Shown here piece after piece: positions 39,001 through 46,366 of a stretch of 64,000 bases of DNA (the stretch's first letter is position 1; each line of letters begins with the position of its first letter). The stretch is from Gavia stellata. Taxonomy: Eukaryota; Chordata; Aves; Gaviiformes; Gaviidae. The DNA lies in the NCBI RefSeq assembly GCF_030936135.1, contig NC_082595.1:73938135-74002134 (forward strand), given 5' to 3'. The notes under the pieces are model-generated. The model saw only the letters and a list, made by a program, of their open reading frames with translations, ran no database searches and was not told the origin of the DNA. A program made the position numbers and the translations under genes.

Positions 39001-42000
39001 CATAGAGGGTTATCAGGTTGGTCAAGCATGAATTCCCCTTTGTGAATCCATGCTTACTGCTCCTGATGACCTTCTTGTCCTTCATGTGCCTGCCAGGTTT
39101 CCAGGATTAGTTGCTTCATCACCTTCCCAGGGATCGAGGTGAAGCTGACTAGCCTATAGTTCCCTGTGTCCTCCTCCTTGCCCTTTTTGAAGTTAGGAGT
39201 GATATTTGCCCTCAGCACACATGGTTGCATCCCGTCAGGGCCATGGACTTATGTATGTCCAGTTTGCATAAGTATTGCCTGACCAGATCCTCTTCTGCCA
39301 AGGGCATATCTTCCTTCTTCCAGACCTGCCCCCTAGTCTCTGCGGCCTTGGATTCCTGAAGGCCAGTCTGGCTAGTAAAGATGGAGGTGAAGAAAGCGTT
39401 TAGTACCTCAGCCTTTTCCATGTCCTCAGTCACCAGGGCCCCTGCCCCATTCATCAGCAGGCCTGCATTTTCTCTAGTCTTCTCTTTGCCACTTAGGTAC
39501 TTACAGAAGCCCTTCTTGTTGCCTTTGCCAGTCTCACCAGATTCAATTCCAGCTGGGCTTGGGCTTTCCTAACCGCATCTCTGCATGCTCGAACAGCATC
39601 CCTATATTCCTCCCAGGTTACCTGTCCTTGTTCTCACCGTCTGTATGCTTCCTTTTTATGTTTGAGTTTTGCCAGGATTTCCTTGTTCAAGGCCTCCTGG
39701 CATTTTTGCCTGACTTTCTGCTTGTTAGGAAGGACTGCTCTTGAGCTTGGAGGAGGTGATCCTTGAATGTCAACCAGCTTTCTTGGGCCCCTCTTCCTGC
39801 CCAGGGCCCCCTCCCATGTGACTCTTTCAAGCAGATCTTTGAAGAGGCCGTAGTGCGTTCTCCTGAAGCCCAGGGTTGTGAGCATGCTTTTTGGCCTGCC
39901 CCCTCCTCTCAGGATCCTGAACTCTACCATCTCACGGTCACTACAGCCAAGGTTGTCTTTGACATTCACATCCCCAACAAATCCTTCCTTGTTTGTGAGT
40001 TTAAGGCCCAGCAGAGCACATCTCCTCACAGGCTCCTTTATCGTTTGGGTCAGGAAGTTGTCATCAGTGCTCTCCAGGAACCTCCTGGATTTGCTTATGC
40101 CATGCTGTGTTGTTCCTCCAGCAGGTGTTAGGGTGGTTGAAGTCCCCCGTGAGGACCTGGGCCTGTGATTATATTTGTGCATTAAAATTTTGGGAGAAGT
40201 TTTACACACGGTATGAAGGTAGAAAGAGCTATTGTATTCAAATTATTTCAGAACTTTTTTTAACTAAAGAAAGTAACTTGAAGGTTGAGACTTGTTTTCA
40301 CATACTATATATGTACATGTGCACTATTCAACAATCCACGTAGAGAATTGTTAAGTAGCACACATGCACACGTGTTAGAGGTAGTATTGTTAATATATGC
40401 ATCACTTATACCTGCAGTACTACAATACTGATTATATTTTTGGTGTATTTTTCCTGTATAGGTTGTGATGGGTATTTATGTTAATTATGACTATTTTTAA
40501 CCTTTTTGTAGATATTAATAAAACATCTCCAAGAACAAATCAGTGAACAACAGAGACATCAGGAGGCCCTTCTAGTTTCACAAATGCGAGAGGAACTCCT
40601 ACAAAAAGAGGTATATTTAAATTTGGATTGGGGGTACCTTATACTAATAAAAGAGTTTTTGCTTTCATCCTTGTAAAGCCTCAAATAATATATAGGAAAT
40701 AAGTCTTAGAAACAGTATCTTTGTCAGTGCTTCTACATCAATTATACCTGAGAATGCAATATATTTTTCTAACGTGAACAAGAGAACAACACAGCACAGA
40801 AGGTGGAACTTTGACCACCTTTGATTATGTTGTTGTTATTATTAGTATTATTAGGTTAGAAATGTCTGACATCTGTATGAAGATTGATCAGCAGGTTAAT
40901 CCAAGCATTCATAGCCTCTTCTTTGAGAGTTGTGATGGGTAGAACATAGACCACAGACCTTTTTCTTTAAGAGGATATTTTGTTATTGTTTTCAAATTCT
41001 TCGTTCGGACAAAGCCTTCCTGTTTCATCCTTCATTGCCATAAAACTGACTTAGGCAATTATATTCTTGGTTTTCTCCTTTGATATCTATGAAACTTGAG
41101 GTCTCTTAAGAAGAGAAGGTTAGTTGTAATGGTTCTTCTGAAATTTGAGAGGTTTGTGAGAGGGGTATCTAGGCTTTTTCTAATCTTCTACTTCTATTAA
41201 TAGTATATAATCTAAAAATTATACTTGTTCATGATTTCATTTTTGGGTTAATATTGTATAAAATTGCAGTCTGTCTTTTACCTCAAGCTTTTTGAATTTT
41301 TGGCTATGCTTTTGTCATTCTTAAAGTGCAGCCAGTCTCTTTTTTTTATCACTTCCTGGTCAGGAGGAGGATATAGCCTGTCTTAACATTGTGCCTATGC
41401 TTAATTCACCATCTCCTTGATGTATGAACATTGCTAATTTTAACTTCATTTTGATAATACAGTAATTAACCTGCAAGAGTTATTAAGAAGAATTCCCCTA
41501 TTCTGTAAGGGACTGAGAACTCCAGACATTTATCTTTTTTGCTGCCTTTACTTAGAAGAAATAAAAGAATTATCAGTATGTGTTTAGTACATACTTAATA
41601 TAATGAATCTTAGTCTCACTAAAGTCATTCACTATTTATCTTATCCATGAAAAATTCCACCTCTGTTGTGAAGTTTTATAGAAAAGTGAGGCTGTGTAGG
41701 GAGAGAAAAAAGATCTCCTATTAAACAAGCTCTCTATGTCCAGAATAAAGACTGAGACTTTGGGTTCATATTATGAATCTAATGATGCATGTTGCCTTTC
41801 CATACAAAGCTTGTTTCACTCCAATGACCTCAGTGTATATATAATACTTCCTTCTGGGAAAACAGGGCAAGAGTACCATGAGACAAATGTTATTCAACAG
41901 ATTTGTTTCTTCTATGCCTGTTTGCTTTCCATATTATTAATGACAGTGATGGTTAAGAGGATGGTCATACTATCTGACCCACACGTTACAGGCTGAGTTC

Positions 42001-45000
42001 GAGATGCTGGCATTTAAGAAAATGTAATGGAGTGCCTTTGTTACAAAAATCATTGCAGGACTATACAGAGAGAAATATCAAAGTAAAGCCTTGGTTTTGC
42101 CCTCTAGTATGATTGCTTTATTTAAATAACAATCTGTGCTGCTTTTAAAATACATTTTAAGCATTAAATGGTTAAATAAGTTGAGCTGAAAAAAGAAGGC
42201 AACCAAACCTGCAATGTAATTAATCATCATAGGGAAAACCACTACCATTTGTAATTGGATTGAGAGTCCTCTGTCTAAAATGGTGGTACCTTAAAAAAGG
42301 CAAACTTTTTTTCTGAGGCTCGCTGGAAGATTGCTCTTTGAATATTAATTTCAGAAATGCTGTTCATGGATGTTTTCCATTAACTATATACTTTTCTTGC
42401 ATAACAGCTTGCACATAGCACAGCTTTGTATTTAACATAGTTCTGTTGCTGGCAAAATATATGGAGCCTATTTTCTCTTGGGGCTTTTTGCCCCTCATAA
42501 CATCTTTCCTGAATGAATTTTTCTTGAAGTTAATTATGTGCCCTTTCCTTCAGTGGAGCAACTTAGCAGGCAAGCAGCAGACAATCATCTTCACAGAGCT
42601 TATGAAACTAAGACATCTGCTCCTCTGACAAATGTGGCCCACAGGTTCAAAGCTGCTGGAGAAAGGGACAGGAAAGATGTAATAACATAGGCCTTGTTAT
42701 TTTAGAAAAACACATTAAAAAATGGAAATAATAGTAAGCCATCTTGGAGTCACTTCTGAGTAAGAGTGGCAACATCTTATGAAGGACACAATGCTTCCAG
42801 CTACTTGAATTCAGCAGCAGAGAGCCAAGGATGGCTGAGTGCTTGAAGAAGATTATCAGTTCGCGGATATATTGAGGGTTAGCAGTTCATGGATATATTG
42901 AGTAAGGGGAGCTAAGGGTTGTAATAAAGGATAAAAACTGCAAAGCTTTCACTTTAGTTTACTTATACACATTAAGAAACTGACCAAAAAAGACTTAGGA
43001 TGTTACATGAAGAAACACCAAGTTACTTAAAATAGGCAAAGAATGAGAATAATCCAGTAGGGATTTATAAGAAAACTTACCTGAATTTCTGGAGGATTAG
43101 GAAATCAGTTGTAAGTCATTGCTAGATTTGATTAGACCTGGCGATTATTAGACCAAAGGGGGTTTGTAATCATGTGTGTTAGCAGCATGTCTTTTCTTAA
43201 TTTATTCCTTAGAAATACACTGGTACATTTTATATTTGATCTTTCTCCAGGGTGTGAGAAGTGATTGTGTAAGAACATCTAATTATAATATTCTCTATTA
43301 ATTTTTGCTATGTTTAGAAGTATAAAAATTGACTGTGAATAATCACCTCATAACATATTATGAACAGGATTGGAATTATCCTCAGGCCTCATCTTACAAA
43401 TGAAAGATCCTAATCGAAGTCCCTGAGCCCCTGTTTAAGTTTCTGAATACAGGAGATTTCTCTTTTGTCTTCTTTTCTGCAGCTTTTGAATGGAATGATT
43501 AAACAACGTAAATACACTTTGAAAGTAATCTGTTTTATACACTACTTAATACAACAATAACAACTTTCATCAATTCTCTTAAACTGTAGGTTACAAAATT
43601 GTTGGAAGAACTGAGAGAGGCTAAGGAGAGCCAGAGTCCTGAAATGAAACATTTCTTGTGCCTGGAAAAGAAAATCAAGCATATAGAGACCAGACATGCA
43701 GAAAGAGAGCAAGAAATTCAAAAGGTACACCAGAGTATATCTGCATTTACTTCTCAAGAGCAATTTATTGGTTTAACTGTAATTTTCTGGTATTTGCGCA
43801 GGCTCGTTTAGCTCACACTGGAGGGGGGCAAGTACTTTTTGATACAGCCATGGTTTTGTCTTTGAGGCCTGCTGATGCAAGTGACCGTAGAAGCAGTGCT
43901 AGTCAGCACTTCCTTGCTGTGGTAATTAAGATTACTTGTTCATGACTTGCACATTAGGTGCGTAACTTCCTCGCAACCTGATCTAAGGAGGCCTTGCTTT
44001 AGCAGAGGGTTGGACCACATGACCTCCAGAAGTTCCGTGTATCATTCGGTTATTTCATATTTCAATTACACTATGAAAGCTAGCAATTGAAAAATTGGCG
44101 AGAGTTTGTAATGCAGTTTGTTAAGCTGTGATATGTTCCTCAACTGAACTGTAATTTTATTTTCTAGTCCTAGAAGTCCCATTCAGAAAAGCTGCATTAA
44201 AAGCATAGAAACATCTTGCAGCAGTCTACCACATACTGTTTTTAATACGTGAAACAACAACAAAAAAGCCTTTATCCTCTACAGACTAAAAATTTTGGAT
44301 TTTGACAGTTGGATCTTTGTGATACAGCTTCTTGTATCTGACATTTGTGTTCCTTGAATGGGTAAAACAATTTTGAATTGATTCTTTCATCTTATTTTAT
44401 GTCATGGCCTCCATCCTGATTTTTCATCCATCTGGGGAGCTTCTGTCATCTGGAAACAGTCTTCTAGTTCATATAGATTTTTTTCTTAACACTTCCATCA
44501 CTTAAATATATGAGTGTCTCTTGTTAGTGTTTTAACTTAGGTTTTACTTAGATACATGAAGTCAAAGGAGGGCAGTTGGACTGGAAGATAATAAAACCTA
44601 TAGTAGTTCTTAGTTTGTGGAGTTTGTTCCACAGTTTTGACCCAGATCTCAAGGAATACACTTTTATTTACAGAATTGCTGGTAGTAGAAGGTTTTATTC
44701 TCATCGATTTCTACATCAGGTTTTTAATTTTCTTCCCCAAAAAGAACTGTGCATAAAACAAGTCGATGGATTAAGAATGAACCCTGCCATCACTGATGAT
44801 TTTATTATTTTGATTTGCATTCTGTCCTGCTAAAGACAACTGTAACACAGTTACTTTTTTATACTATTCATCTGCTTTTGTATAAGGTGAGAATTTCTCT
44901 ACCATTTCTGTGAAGTGTCTGCTGCTGCCTAGTCTGTGATCTATTTCCACTGAAATAATTACCTGACCCATAGTATTTACTAAGATGTTTTGTAATGTAT

Positions 45001-46122
45001 TTAAAAAAATAGGAAGAATAGTATATGCAACAATTACTACTAAGTAATTTCATCTTTCCTGGCGGTACTAGCCTTGTTACGTATTGTGCTTTGGGTTTTG
45101 TTTGTCCTAGTTTTGCACCTTTAATCATCTGCAGCGGGGCACTGAACAGTCCCCCAAATGAATGATAGCAAACTGAACAATGTAGAAAAATTAATTGCTG
45201 AACAAGGAAATAACAGGTTATCCTTAGCATCAAACTACAAATACAATAATTATGGCGTTTAAGTGACAAAGCTTTCCTTAAAGGAATCTATTACAATTAA
45301 TAGCGGTGTGGAGATTTTGATATCTTGTGAAACTTTTTATTTTGGGTAATTTAATAGGATTATGCCATGGATTCATGTCAAAATTAATTCAAACTTTTAT
45401 CTGCAGCAGCTTCAGACCTTTGTGACTACAGGATATTTTCTGATAATTCACAGAACTTGTGTTTTTTAAAAGTACAGTAGTAGCCCAGAACATGTCATTC
45501 AGATTTGGTTTGTTTCTCTTGCAGAACATTCTTTTAATTAACACATTTAAATGGCAATTCGGAAGGTTCATTTTGATTACAGAGGGTTTTGTTATATGCT
45601 CAGCTTTGTCTCAAATACTCAAACTTTTAATTGCTGCTTTGGAGAGGATAAGTTAAATGCTCCTGAGGCTCATTAGTCAGTAACGGATTCTACCCTTCTG
45701 TCATTAATGCAACTATTTAAAGGAATTAATTGCTATCAGAATGATTTTTGTAATATTCAGAACAAATTGTTTCCACTTAACGTGAGCATTGGGCTTTGAG
45801 ACTGAGCATCGAATACAATGAAGTGGTATATTTTTGCAAAGGGGCAGCGTTGGCTGAGTATTTGACTAGGAAGTCCCAATGCTGACTTGCTTCTAATTTG
45901 CAGGCAACCCAACTAACACAACATACTACTGAAGGAAGGCAAACCCATGAGGTTGAGAAGTGGCGAAGACTGGCACAACGGAAGAATCAAGAACTGGAGA
46001 AATTCCGAGTGGAATTGGATTCAATATTAGATGTTTTACGTGAACTGCAGAAACAAGGGGTTGTTATTCCTGCACCTAATTCCAGTGGATTCAGCACGAC
46101 AGACAGCTGTTGGAAGACATGA
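2928..46122 (+). CDS. CEP162: CEP162 (KIAA1009/QN1), centrosomal protein 162, spliced, 5' end outside window
   Basis: Known role: a microtubule-binding, axoneme-associated protein at the distal end of centrioles that helps assemble the ciliary transition zone and binds CEP290. Seen: 25 core exons (2928-3056, 10984-11136, 11431-11617, 12591-12643, 14720-14835, 15805-15835, 16231-16353, 17048-17239, 17408-17489, 18336-18600, 19790-20057, 21913-22055, 22889-23116, 24195-24332, 25263-25375, 26148-26253, 27788-27914, 28813-28976, 31465-31569, 32666-32890, 34053-34723, 35538-35679, 40512-40610, 43590-43724, 45904-46122), all AG/GT bounded and in matching phase, total 4,214 nt. The N-terminal half is acidic and serine-rich; from 22889 on it is almost entirely heptad-like coiled coil. 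Landmarks shared with the human protein as I recall it: [38 protein letters not shown], [23 protein letters not shown]. Length is close to human (about 1,400). The first coding exon is missing from the window. Three further cassette exons may lie between 3056 and 10984. Confidence 0.97.
5856..5966 (+). CDS. CEP162: CEP162 probable cassette exon A
   Basis: Acceptor cttttcaag after a pyrimidine-rich tract, donor GTATTT. Exactly 111 bp, phase 1 to phase 1, with one open frame ([20 protein letters not shown] and on to SDSQSG). It can be inserted or skipped without shifting the frame between 3056 and 10984. The basic, lysine-rich content resembles the surrounding protein. I recall no counterpart in the main human isoform, so it may be alternatively spliced or lineage-restricted. 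Confidence 0.6.
7344..7433 (+). CDS. CEP162: CEP162 probable cassette exon B
   Basis: Acceptor gagttttccag, donor GTATGT. The only open frame reads [20 protein letters not shown] then SNTVHLASL and ends two bases into a codon, which joins exactly to the next candidate exon at 8069. It must be entered at phase 2, whereas the exon at 5856-5966 leaves at phase 1, so an unseen exon of length 3n+1 or a different upstream partner is needed. The acceptor could also be the TTAG ending at 7367. Confidence 0.45.
8069..8193 (+). CDS. CEP162: CEP162 probable cassette exon C
   Basis: Acceptor ccttcttccag, donor GTAACA. Open frame [20 protein letters not shown] then [22 protein letters not shown]; the other frames hit stops. 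It enters at phase 2 and leaves at phase 1, which fits exon 7344-7433 upstream and 10984-11136 downstream. Its composition (K, E, S rich) is like the neighbouring CEP162 sequence. It is absent from the human protein as I remember it. Confidence 0.6.
9820..9898 (+). mobile_element. CR1 LINE 3' tail fragment
   Basis: The segment from about 9848 (TTGGACTTGATGATCTTACA through GATTCTGTGATC) is the 3' terminus of a CR1 retrotransposon and is almost the same as the ends of the copies at 23230-23904 and 36332. Only the last 70-80 bases are present, a severe 5' truncation typical of CR1. It lies in the intron 8194-10983. Confidence 0.85.
10984..11136 (+). CDS. CEP162: CEP162 exon
   Basis: Acceptor tttttcctag, donor GTGAGA, phase 1 to 1, 51 codons. 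Translation begins [19 protein letters not shown] and ends [10 protein letters not shown], matching GLLGTNVSYLKTKKTSQPV...TDSLETN in human. In the human main isoform this exon follows the VPWW exon directly, which supports treating the exons between as cassettes. Confidence 0.95.
11431..11617 (+). CDS. CEP162: CEP162 exon ([12 protein letters not shown])
   Basis: Acceptor gaaatttag, donor GTAATT, phase 1 to 2. Contains [20 protein letters not shown] and [15 protein letters not shown], nearly identical to human CEP162 and the most conserved block of the N-terminal half. Confidence 0.97.
12591..12643 (+). CDS. CEP162: CEP162 exon, small acidic
   Basis: 53 bp, acceptor gtttctcag, donor GTAATA, phase 2 to 1. 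Reads [18 protein letters not shown], equivalent to the acidic DDEHENESKHEELAE stretch of human. The following intron (12644-14719) holds nothing else I can support. Confidence 0.9.
14720..14835 (+). CDS. CEP162: CEP162 exon (SEDFEEE)
   Basis: Acceptor tactcttcag, donor GTATAA, phase 1 to 0. Reads [20 protein letters not shown] and ends LSPQEQ; corresponds to human NYSDDFEDEY. Confidence 0.93.
15805..15835 (+). CDS. CEP162: CEP162 micro-exon, 31 bp
   Basis: Acceptor tttttcttag, donor GTAAAA, phase 0 to 1. Encodes [10 protein letters not shown], matching EEEKTGMLAN in human. Accepted because both junctions keep the frame with certain exons on either side. Confidence 0.9.
16231..16353 (+). CDS. 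CEP162: CEP162 exon
   Basis: Acceptor tggtttcag, donor GTAAGG, phase 1 to 1. Reads [20 protein letters not shown] and ends GIDMNEAG; corresponds to VVLLDSLDSVAEV and EMTENEMTG in human. An A/C-rich simple stretch (about 16370-16421) follows the donor. Confidence 0.93.
17048..17239 (+). CDS. CEP162: CEP162 exon (HQAYHHID)
   Basis: Acceptor ttttcacag, donor GTAAAT, phase 1 to 1. Contains [20 protein letters not shown] and SLGDTDEQK, ends KNMSTIES; close match to SYGQSSSDVEALHQAY...NISTMES of human. Confidence 0.97.
17408..17489 (+). CDS. CEP162: CEP162 exon ([12 protein letters not shown])
   Basis: Acceptor actaattag, donor GTATTT, phase 1 to 2. [20 protein letters not shown] followed by [19 protein letters not shown] is identical in human. 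The following intron (17490-18335) contains a possible old hAT transposon end near 17683 and otherwise nothing I can name. Confidence 0.96.
17683..17706. repeat. possible old hAT-type transposon terminus
   Basis: The segment CCAGGGATTCCCAAACTTTG resembles the terminal inverted repeat of hAT/Charlie DNA transposons (CAG-G-TTC-CAAACTTT form). I did not find the matching inverted end, so the element's extent is unknown and the call is weak. Confidence 0.25.
18336..18600 (+). CDS. CEP162: CEP162 exon, poorly conserved middle
   Basis: Acceptor ttctcttgtag, donor GTAAGT, phase 2 to 0, 265 bp. Reads [20 protein letters not shown], later [19 protein letters not shown] and [11 protein letters not shown]. 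This disordered region diverges from mammals, but splice phases with both neighbours are exact. Confidence 0.93.
18780..18985. repeat. possible decayed repeat, unclassified
   Basis: This block is more GC-rich than the intron around it. Its start (ATCCAGTGGACTTTGGGACC) resembles 26868-26890 (ATCCAGTGAGCTTAAGGACC), and both have an ACACACACA stretch further on. They may be two copies of an old repeat. The pyrimidine-rich 19060-19300 may belong to it. No known family is recognised. Confidence 0.25.
19790..20057 (+). CDS. CEP162: CEP162 exon ([10 protein letters not shown])
   Basis: Acceptor tctatcacag, donor GTATTT, phase 0 to 1. Contains [20 protein letters not shown] then [16 protein letters not shown], a strongly basic region; human has [28 protein letters not shown] in the same place. 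By its charge this could be part of a microtubule-binding region, which is inference. Confidence 0.96.
21680..21991 (+). repeat. 156-bp tandem duplication across an intron/exon boundary
   Basis: Copy 1 is 21680-21835 and copy 2 is 21836-21991. They differ at only two visible positions (C/A at 21790 versus 21946, A/T at 21821 versus 21977). Each copy carries the polypyrimidine tract, the 3' splice site and the first 75 or so bases of the CEP162 exon 21913-22055. Only copy 2 continues into the full exon and its donor. Confidence 0.97.
21757..21816 (+). pseudogene. CEP162: duplicated partial CEP162 exon (possible mini-exon)
   Basis: This is the copy-1 equivalent of the start of the next exon. 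If its acceptor is used with a donor at GTATAA (21817), it forms a 60-bp exon, phase 1 to 1, adding 20 residues in frame and leaving a 96-nt intron. If read through instead, a TAA at 21840-21842 ends the frame. Whether either is used cannot be told from the sequence; the simplest view is a non-functional partial copy. Confidence 0.5.
21913..22055 (+). CDS. CEP162: CEP162 exon (inside the duplicated segment)
   Basis: Acceptor taaatgaag (or three bases later, at 21916), donor GTAAGT, phase 1 to 0. Reads [20 protein letters not shown] then [20 protein letters not shown] and YCRHYQH. It fits the poorly conserved stretch just before the coiled coil. The first 79 or so bases are shared with the upstream tandem copy. 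Confidence 0.88.
22338..22386. repeat. AT-only palindromic stretch
   Basis: A run of about 49 A/T bases built from overlapping ATTTAAAT and TTTAAATT units, each its own reverse complement. It could form hairpins or a cruciform; no transcript feature is implied. Confidence 0.8.
22889..23116 (+). CDS. CEP162: CEP162 exon, start of coiled coil
   Basis: Acceptor tcttcattag, donor GTACTT, phase 0 to 0, 76 codons. Contains [20 protein letters not shown] and [20 protein letters not shown], matching KKLLMFKRVQEAEDKW and EKEKELENKLEELKKQQEKE in human. Heptad-like coiled coil begins here. Confidence 0.97.
23230..23904 (+). mobile_element. CR1 LINE, 5'-truncated, sense, open 3' reading frame
   Basis: The C-terminal part of the CR1 ORF2 protein reads without a break to a TAA at about 23822 ([70 protein letters not shown]). 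The 3' end TTGGACTTGATGATCTTACA...GATTCTGTGATC follows. The element lies in the intron 23117-24194, starting about 113 nt past the splice donor, in the same direction as CEP162. The uninterrupted frame suggests a fairly young insertion. It lacks the catalytic reverse transcriptase core, so it is not autonomous. Confidence 0.95.
24195..24332 (+). CDS. CEP162: CEP162 exon, coiled coil
   Basis: Acceptor ctttctgaaag, donor GTATAC, phase 0 to 0. Ends [20 protein letters not shown] then QQ; human has EKLKQIQKEIQEQETLLQGYQQ. Confidence 0.97.
25263..25375 (+). CDS. CEP162: CEP162 exon, coiled coil
   Basis: Acceptor tctcatcttag, donor GTAGGT, phase 0 to 2. Reads [20 protein letters not shown] then [17 protein letters not shown], very close to human [28 protein letters not shown]. 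Confidence 0.97.
26148..26253 (+). CDS. CEP162: CEP162 exon, coiled coil
   Basis: Acceptor gctgtttag, donor GTAGGT, phase 2 to 0. Contains [20 protein letters not shown], equivalent to VEDSEPTRNQNFTDLLAELR in human. A ten-base G run lies just upstream at 26072-26081. Confidence 0.97.
26850..27360. repeat. possible decayed repeat, unclassified
   Basis: A GC-richer block in the intron 26254-27787. Its first part resembles the start of the block at 18780. It contains CA-rich runs and no splice-bounded coding frame. It could be an old LTR or other transposon remnant; I cannot assign a family. Confidence 0.25.
27788..27914 (+). CDS. CEP162: CEP162 exon ([12 protein letters not shown])
   Basis: Acceptor taaaatgcag, donor GTAAAG, phase 0 to 1. 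Contains [20 protein letters not shown], matching [20 protein letters not shown] in human. Confidence 0.97.
28813..28976 (+). CDS. CEP162: CEP162 exon ([16 protein letters not shown])
   Basis: Acceptor tattcttgtag, donor GTGATA, phase 1 to 0. [19 protein letters not shown] is almost identical to human. Confidence 0.97.
29212..30152 (-). mobile_element. CR1 LINE, 5'-truncated, antisense, second subfamily
   Basis: Read on the minus strand, the element starts near [20 protein letters not shown] with the FADD catalytic motif still intact, and runs through [20 protein letters not shown] to [15 protein letters not shown]. It has one or more frame breaks between these parts. The 3' end differs from the copies at 23230 and 36332: it has a TTAGTGGTGGACTTAGCAGG-type tail and octamer repeats (ATAGAATCAT). 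It fills much of the intron 28977-31464. The rest of that intron, about 30153-31464, shows no feature I can support. Confidence 0.93.
31465..31569 (+). CDS. CEP162: CEP162 exon, coiled coil
   Basis: Acceptor cattggatag, donor GTATGC, phase 0 to 0, 35 codons. Reads [20 protein letters not shown] then [15 protein letters not shown], matching DKAADAKKIQDLERQ in human. Confidence 0.96.
32666..32890 (+). CDS. CEP162: CEP162 exon ([12 protein letters not shown])
   Basis: Acceptor tttttgacag, donor GTAAAA, phase 0 to 0, 75 codons. [20 protein letters not shown] and [20 protein letters not shown] are diagnostic for CEP162. An alanine run (YAAAAAE) from repeated GCT codons at about 32729-32742 interrupts the otherwise charged coiled coil. 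Confidence 0.98.
34053..34723 (+). CDS. CEP162: CEP162 large exon, 671 bp
   Basis: The acceptor follows a long C/T tract (ccctcccttag); donor GTAAAT; phase 0 to 2. Contains [36 protein letters not shown] and [20 protein letters not shown], matching EIQDLSKTVERLQKDRRMMLS and YQPHTFTDSHVSEVLQENY in human. It is by far the largest exon of the gene in this window. Confidence 0.98.
35538..35679 (+). CDS. CEP162: CEP162 exon ([12 protein letters not shown])
   Basis: Acceptor actctgttcag, donor GTAAGA, phase 2 to 0. [20 protein letters not shown] and [14 protein letters not shown] match [20 protein letters not shown] and SSKVAELNRKIATQE in human. Confidence 0.97.
35745..36331 (-). mobile_element. 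older CR1 LINE, 3' part (outer element of a nest)
   Basis: Minus-strand CR1 sequence with many lesions: the reverse transcriptase region reads [20 protein letters not shown] (the second aspartate of FADD is H) and the C-terminal part reads [20 protein letters not shown]. It stops at about 36331 in ATCCAGATCATT, where a younger CR1 begins, and resumes at about 38714. Confidence 0.9.
36332..38713 (-). mobile_element. younger CR1 LINE, about 2.4 kb, nested in an older CR1
   Basis: On the minus strand it covers the end of the endonuclease domain ([12 protein letters not shown], about 38570), the linker and reverse transcriptase start (38315-37599, with [20 protein letters not shown] and GNYRPINLT), the core ([40 protein letters not shown]) and the C-terminal part (36945-36421). 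Several frameshifts break it, and the catalytic FADD is replaced by FVGN, so it is dead. The 3' tail is the same subfamily as the copies at 9848 and 23230. It is 5'-truncated within the endonuclease. Confidence 0.95.
38714..40168 (-). mobile_element. older CR1 LINE, 5' part (outer element of a nest)
   Basis: Continues the element of 35745-36331. Minus-strand fragments include [20 protein letters not shown] and [19 protein letters not shown] of the reverse transcriptase, HKSMALTGC of the linker, and [14 protein letters not shown] of the endonuclease, where the usual SDH motif reads SDR. Frameshifts and internal changes are more frequent than in the inner copy, agreeing with greater age. Confidence 0.9.
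40512..40610 (+). CDS. CEP162: CEP162 exon
   Basis: Acceptor ctttttgtag, donor GTATAT, phase 0 to 0, 33 codons. Reads [20 protein letters not shown] then [13 protein letters not shown]; human has VLIRHFQSQVNELQSKQESLVVSEVREEILQKE. The intron 40611-43589 after it has a short tandem repeat near 42855 and nothing else I can name. Confidence 0.96.
42855..42906. repeat. short tandem repeat, 26-bp period, two copies
   Basis: Two copies of CAGTTC-N3-GGATATATTGAG spaced 26 bp apart (42857 and 42883), with two or three differences. Intronic, no coding context. Confidence 0.8.
43590..43724 (+). CDS. CEP162: CEP162 exon ([10 protein letters not shown])
   Basis: Acceptor taaactgtag, donor GTACAC, phase 0 to 0, 45 codons. 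[20 protein letters not shown] and [19 protein letters not shown] match [20 protein letters not shown] and KKIKQMEMRHAQREQELQ in human. Confidence 0.97.
43978..44050 (+). mobile_element. old CR1 3' end fragment
   Basis: CCTTGCTTTAGCAGAGGGTT followed by GGACCACATGACCTCCAGAA is the 3' end of an older CR1 subfamily, in sense, without a clear tail. It lies in the intron 43725-45903. The CR1 homology may extend upstream, but I cannot set its boundary. Confidence 0.7.
45904..46122 (+). CDS. CEP162: CEP162 last coding exon
   Basis: Acceptor aatttgcag, stop TGA at 46120-46122. Contains [20 protein letters not shown] then [18 protein letters not shown], nearly identical to the human C-terminal coiled coil. 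After VVIPAP the tail ([14 protein letters not shown]) differs completely from the mammalian tail. Confidence 0.97.
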   Translation, partial: ATQLTQHTTEGRQTHEVEKWRRLAQRKNQELEKFRVELDSILDVLRELQKQGVVIPAPNSSGFSTTDSCWKT

Positions 46123-46309
46123 TTAGGTAGGAATTGATTAGAGAAGCAGAATTTTAATATTCAAAGTTATATGTAGAAAATATTATTGGAAATAATTAAT
46201 GTAACACTCTTGCATTACATTCTGATTTTATCTGGAATCTTGCTTATCCAAAGGTAGATTTGTACTGAGCAAAACCCCAGTCATATCATATGTCTTATAT
46301 TTTGTTAGG

Positions 46310-46366
46310 AATAAAGTTACATGCAATTTTAAAAAAATACTAGGAATATTGAGGTTATTCAATAAA
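46310..46366 (+). terminator. two proximal poly(A) signals of CEP162
   Basis: AATAAA at 46310-46315 and at 46361-46366, both about 190-245 nt after the stop codon. Either could give a short-UTR transcript. Confidence 0.5.
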
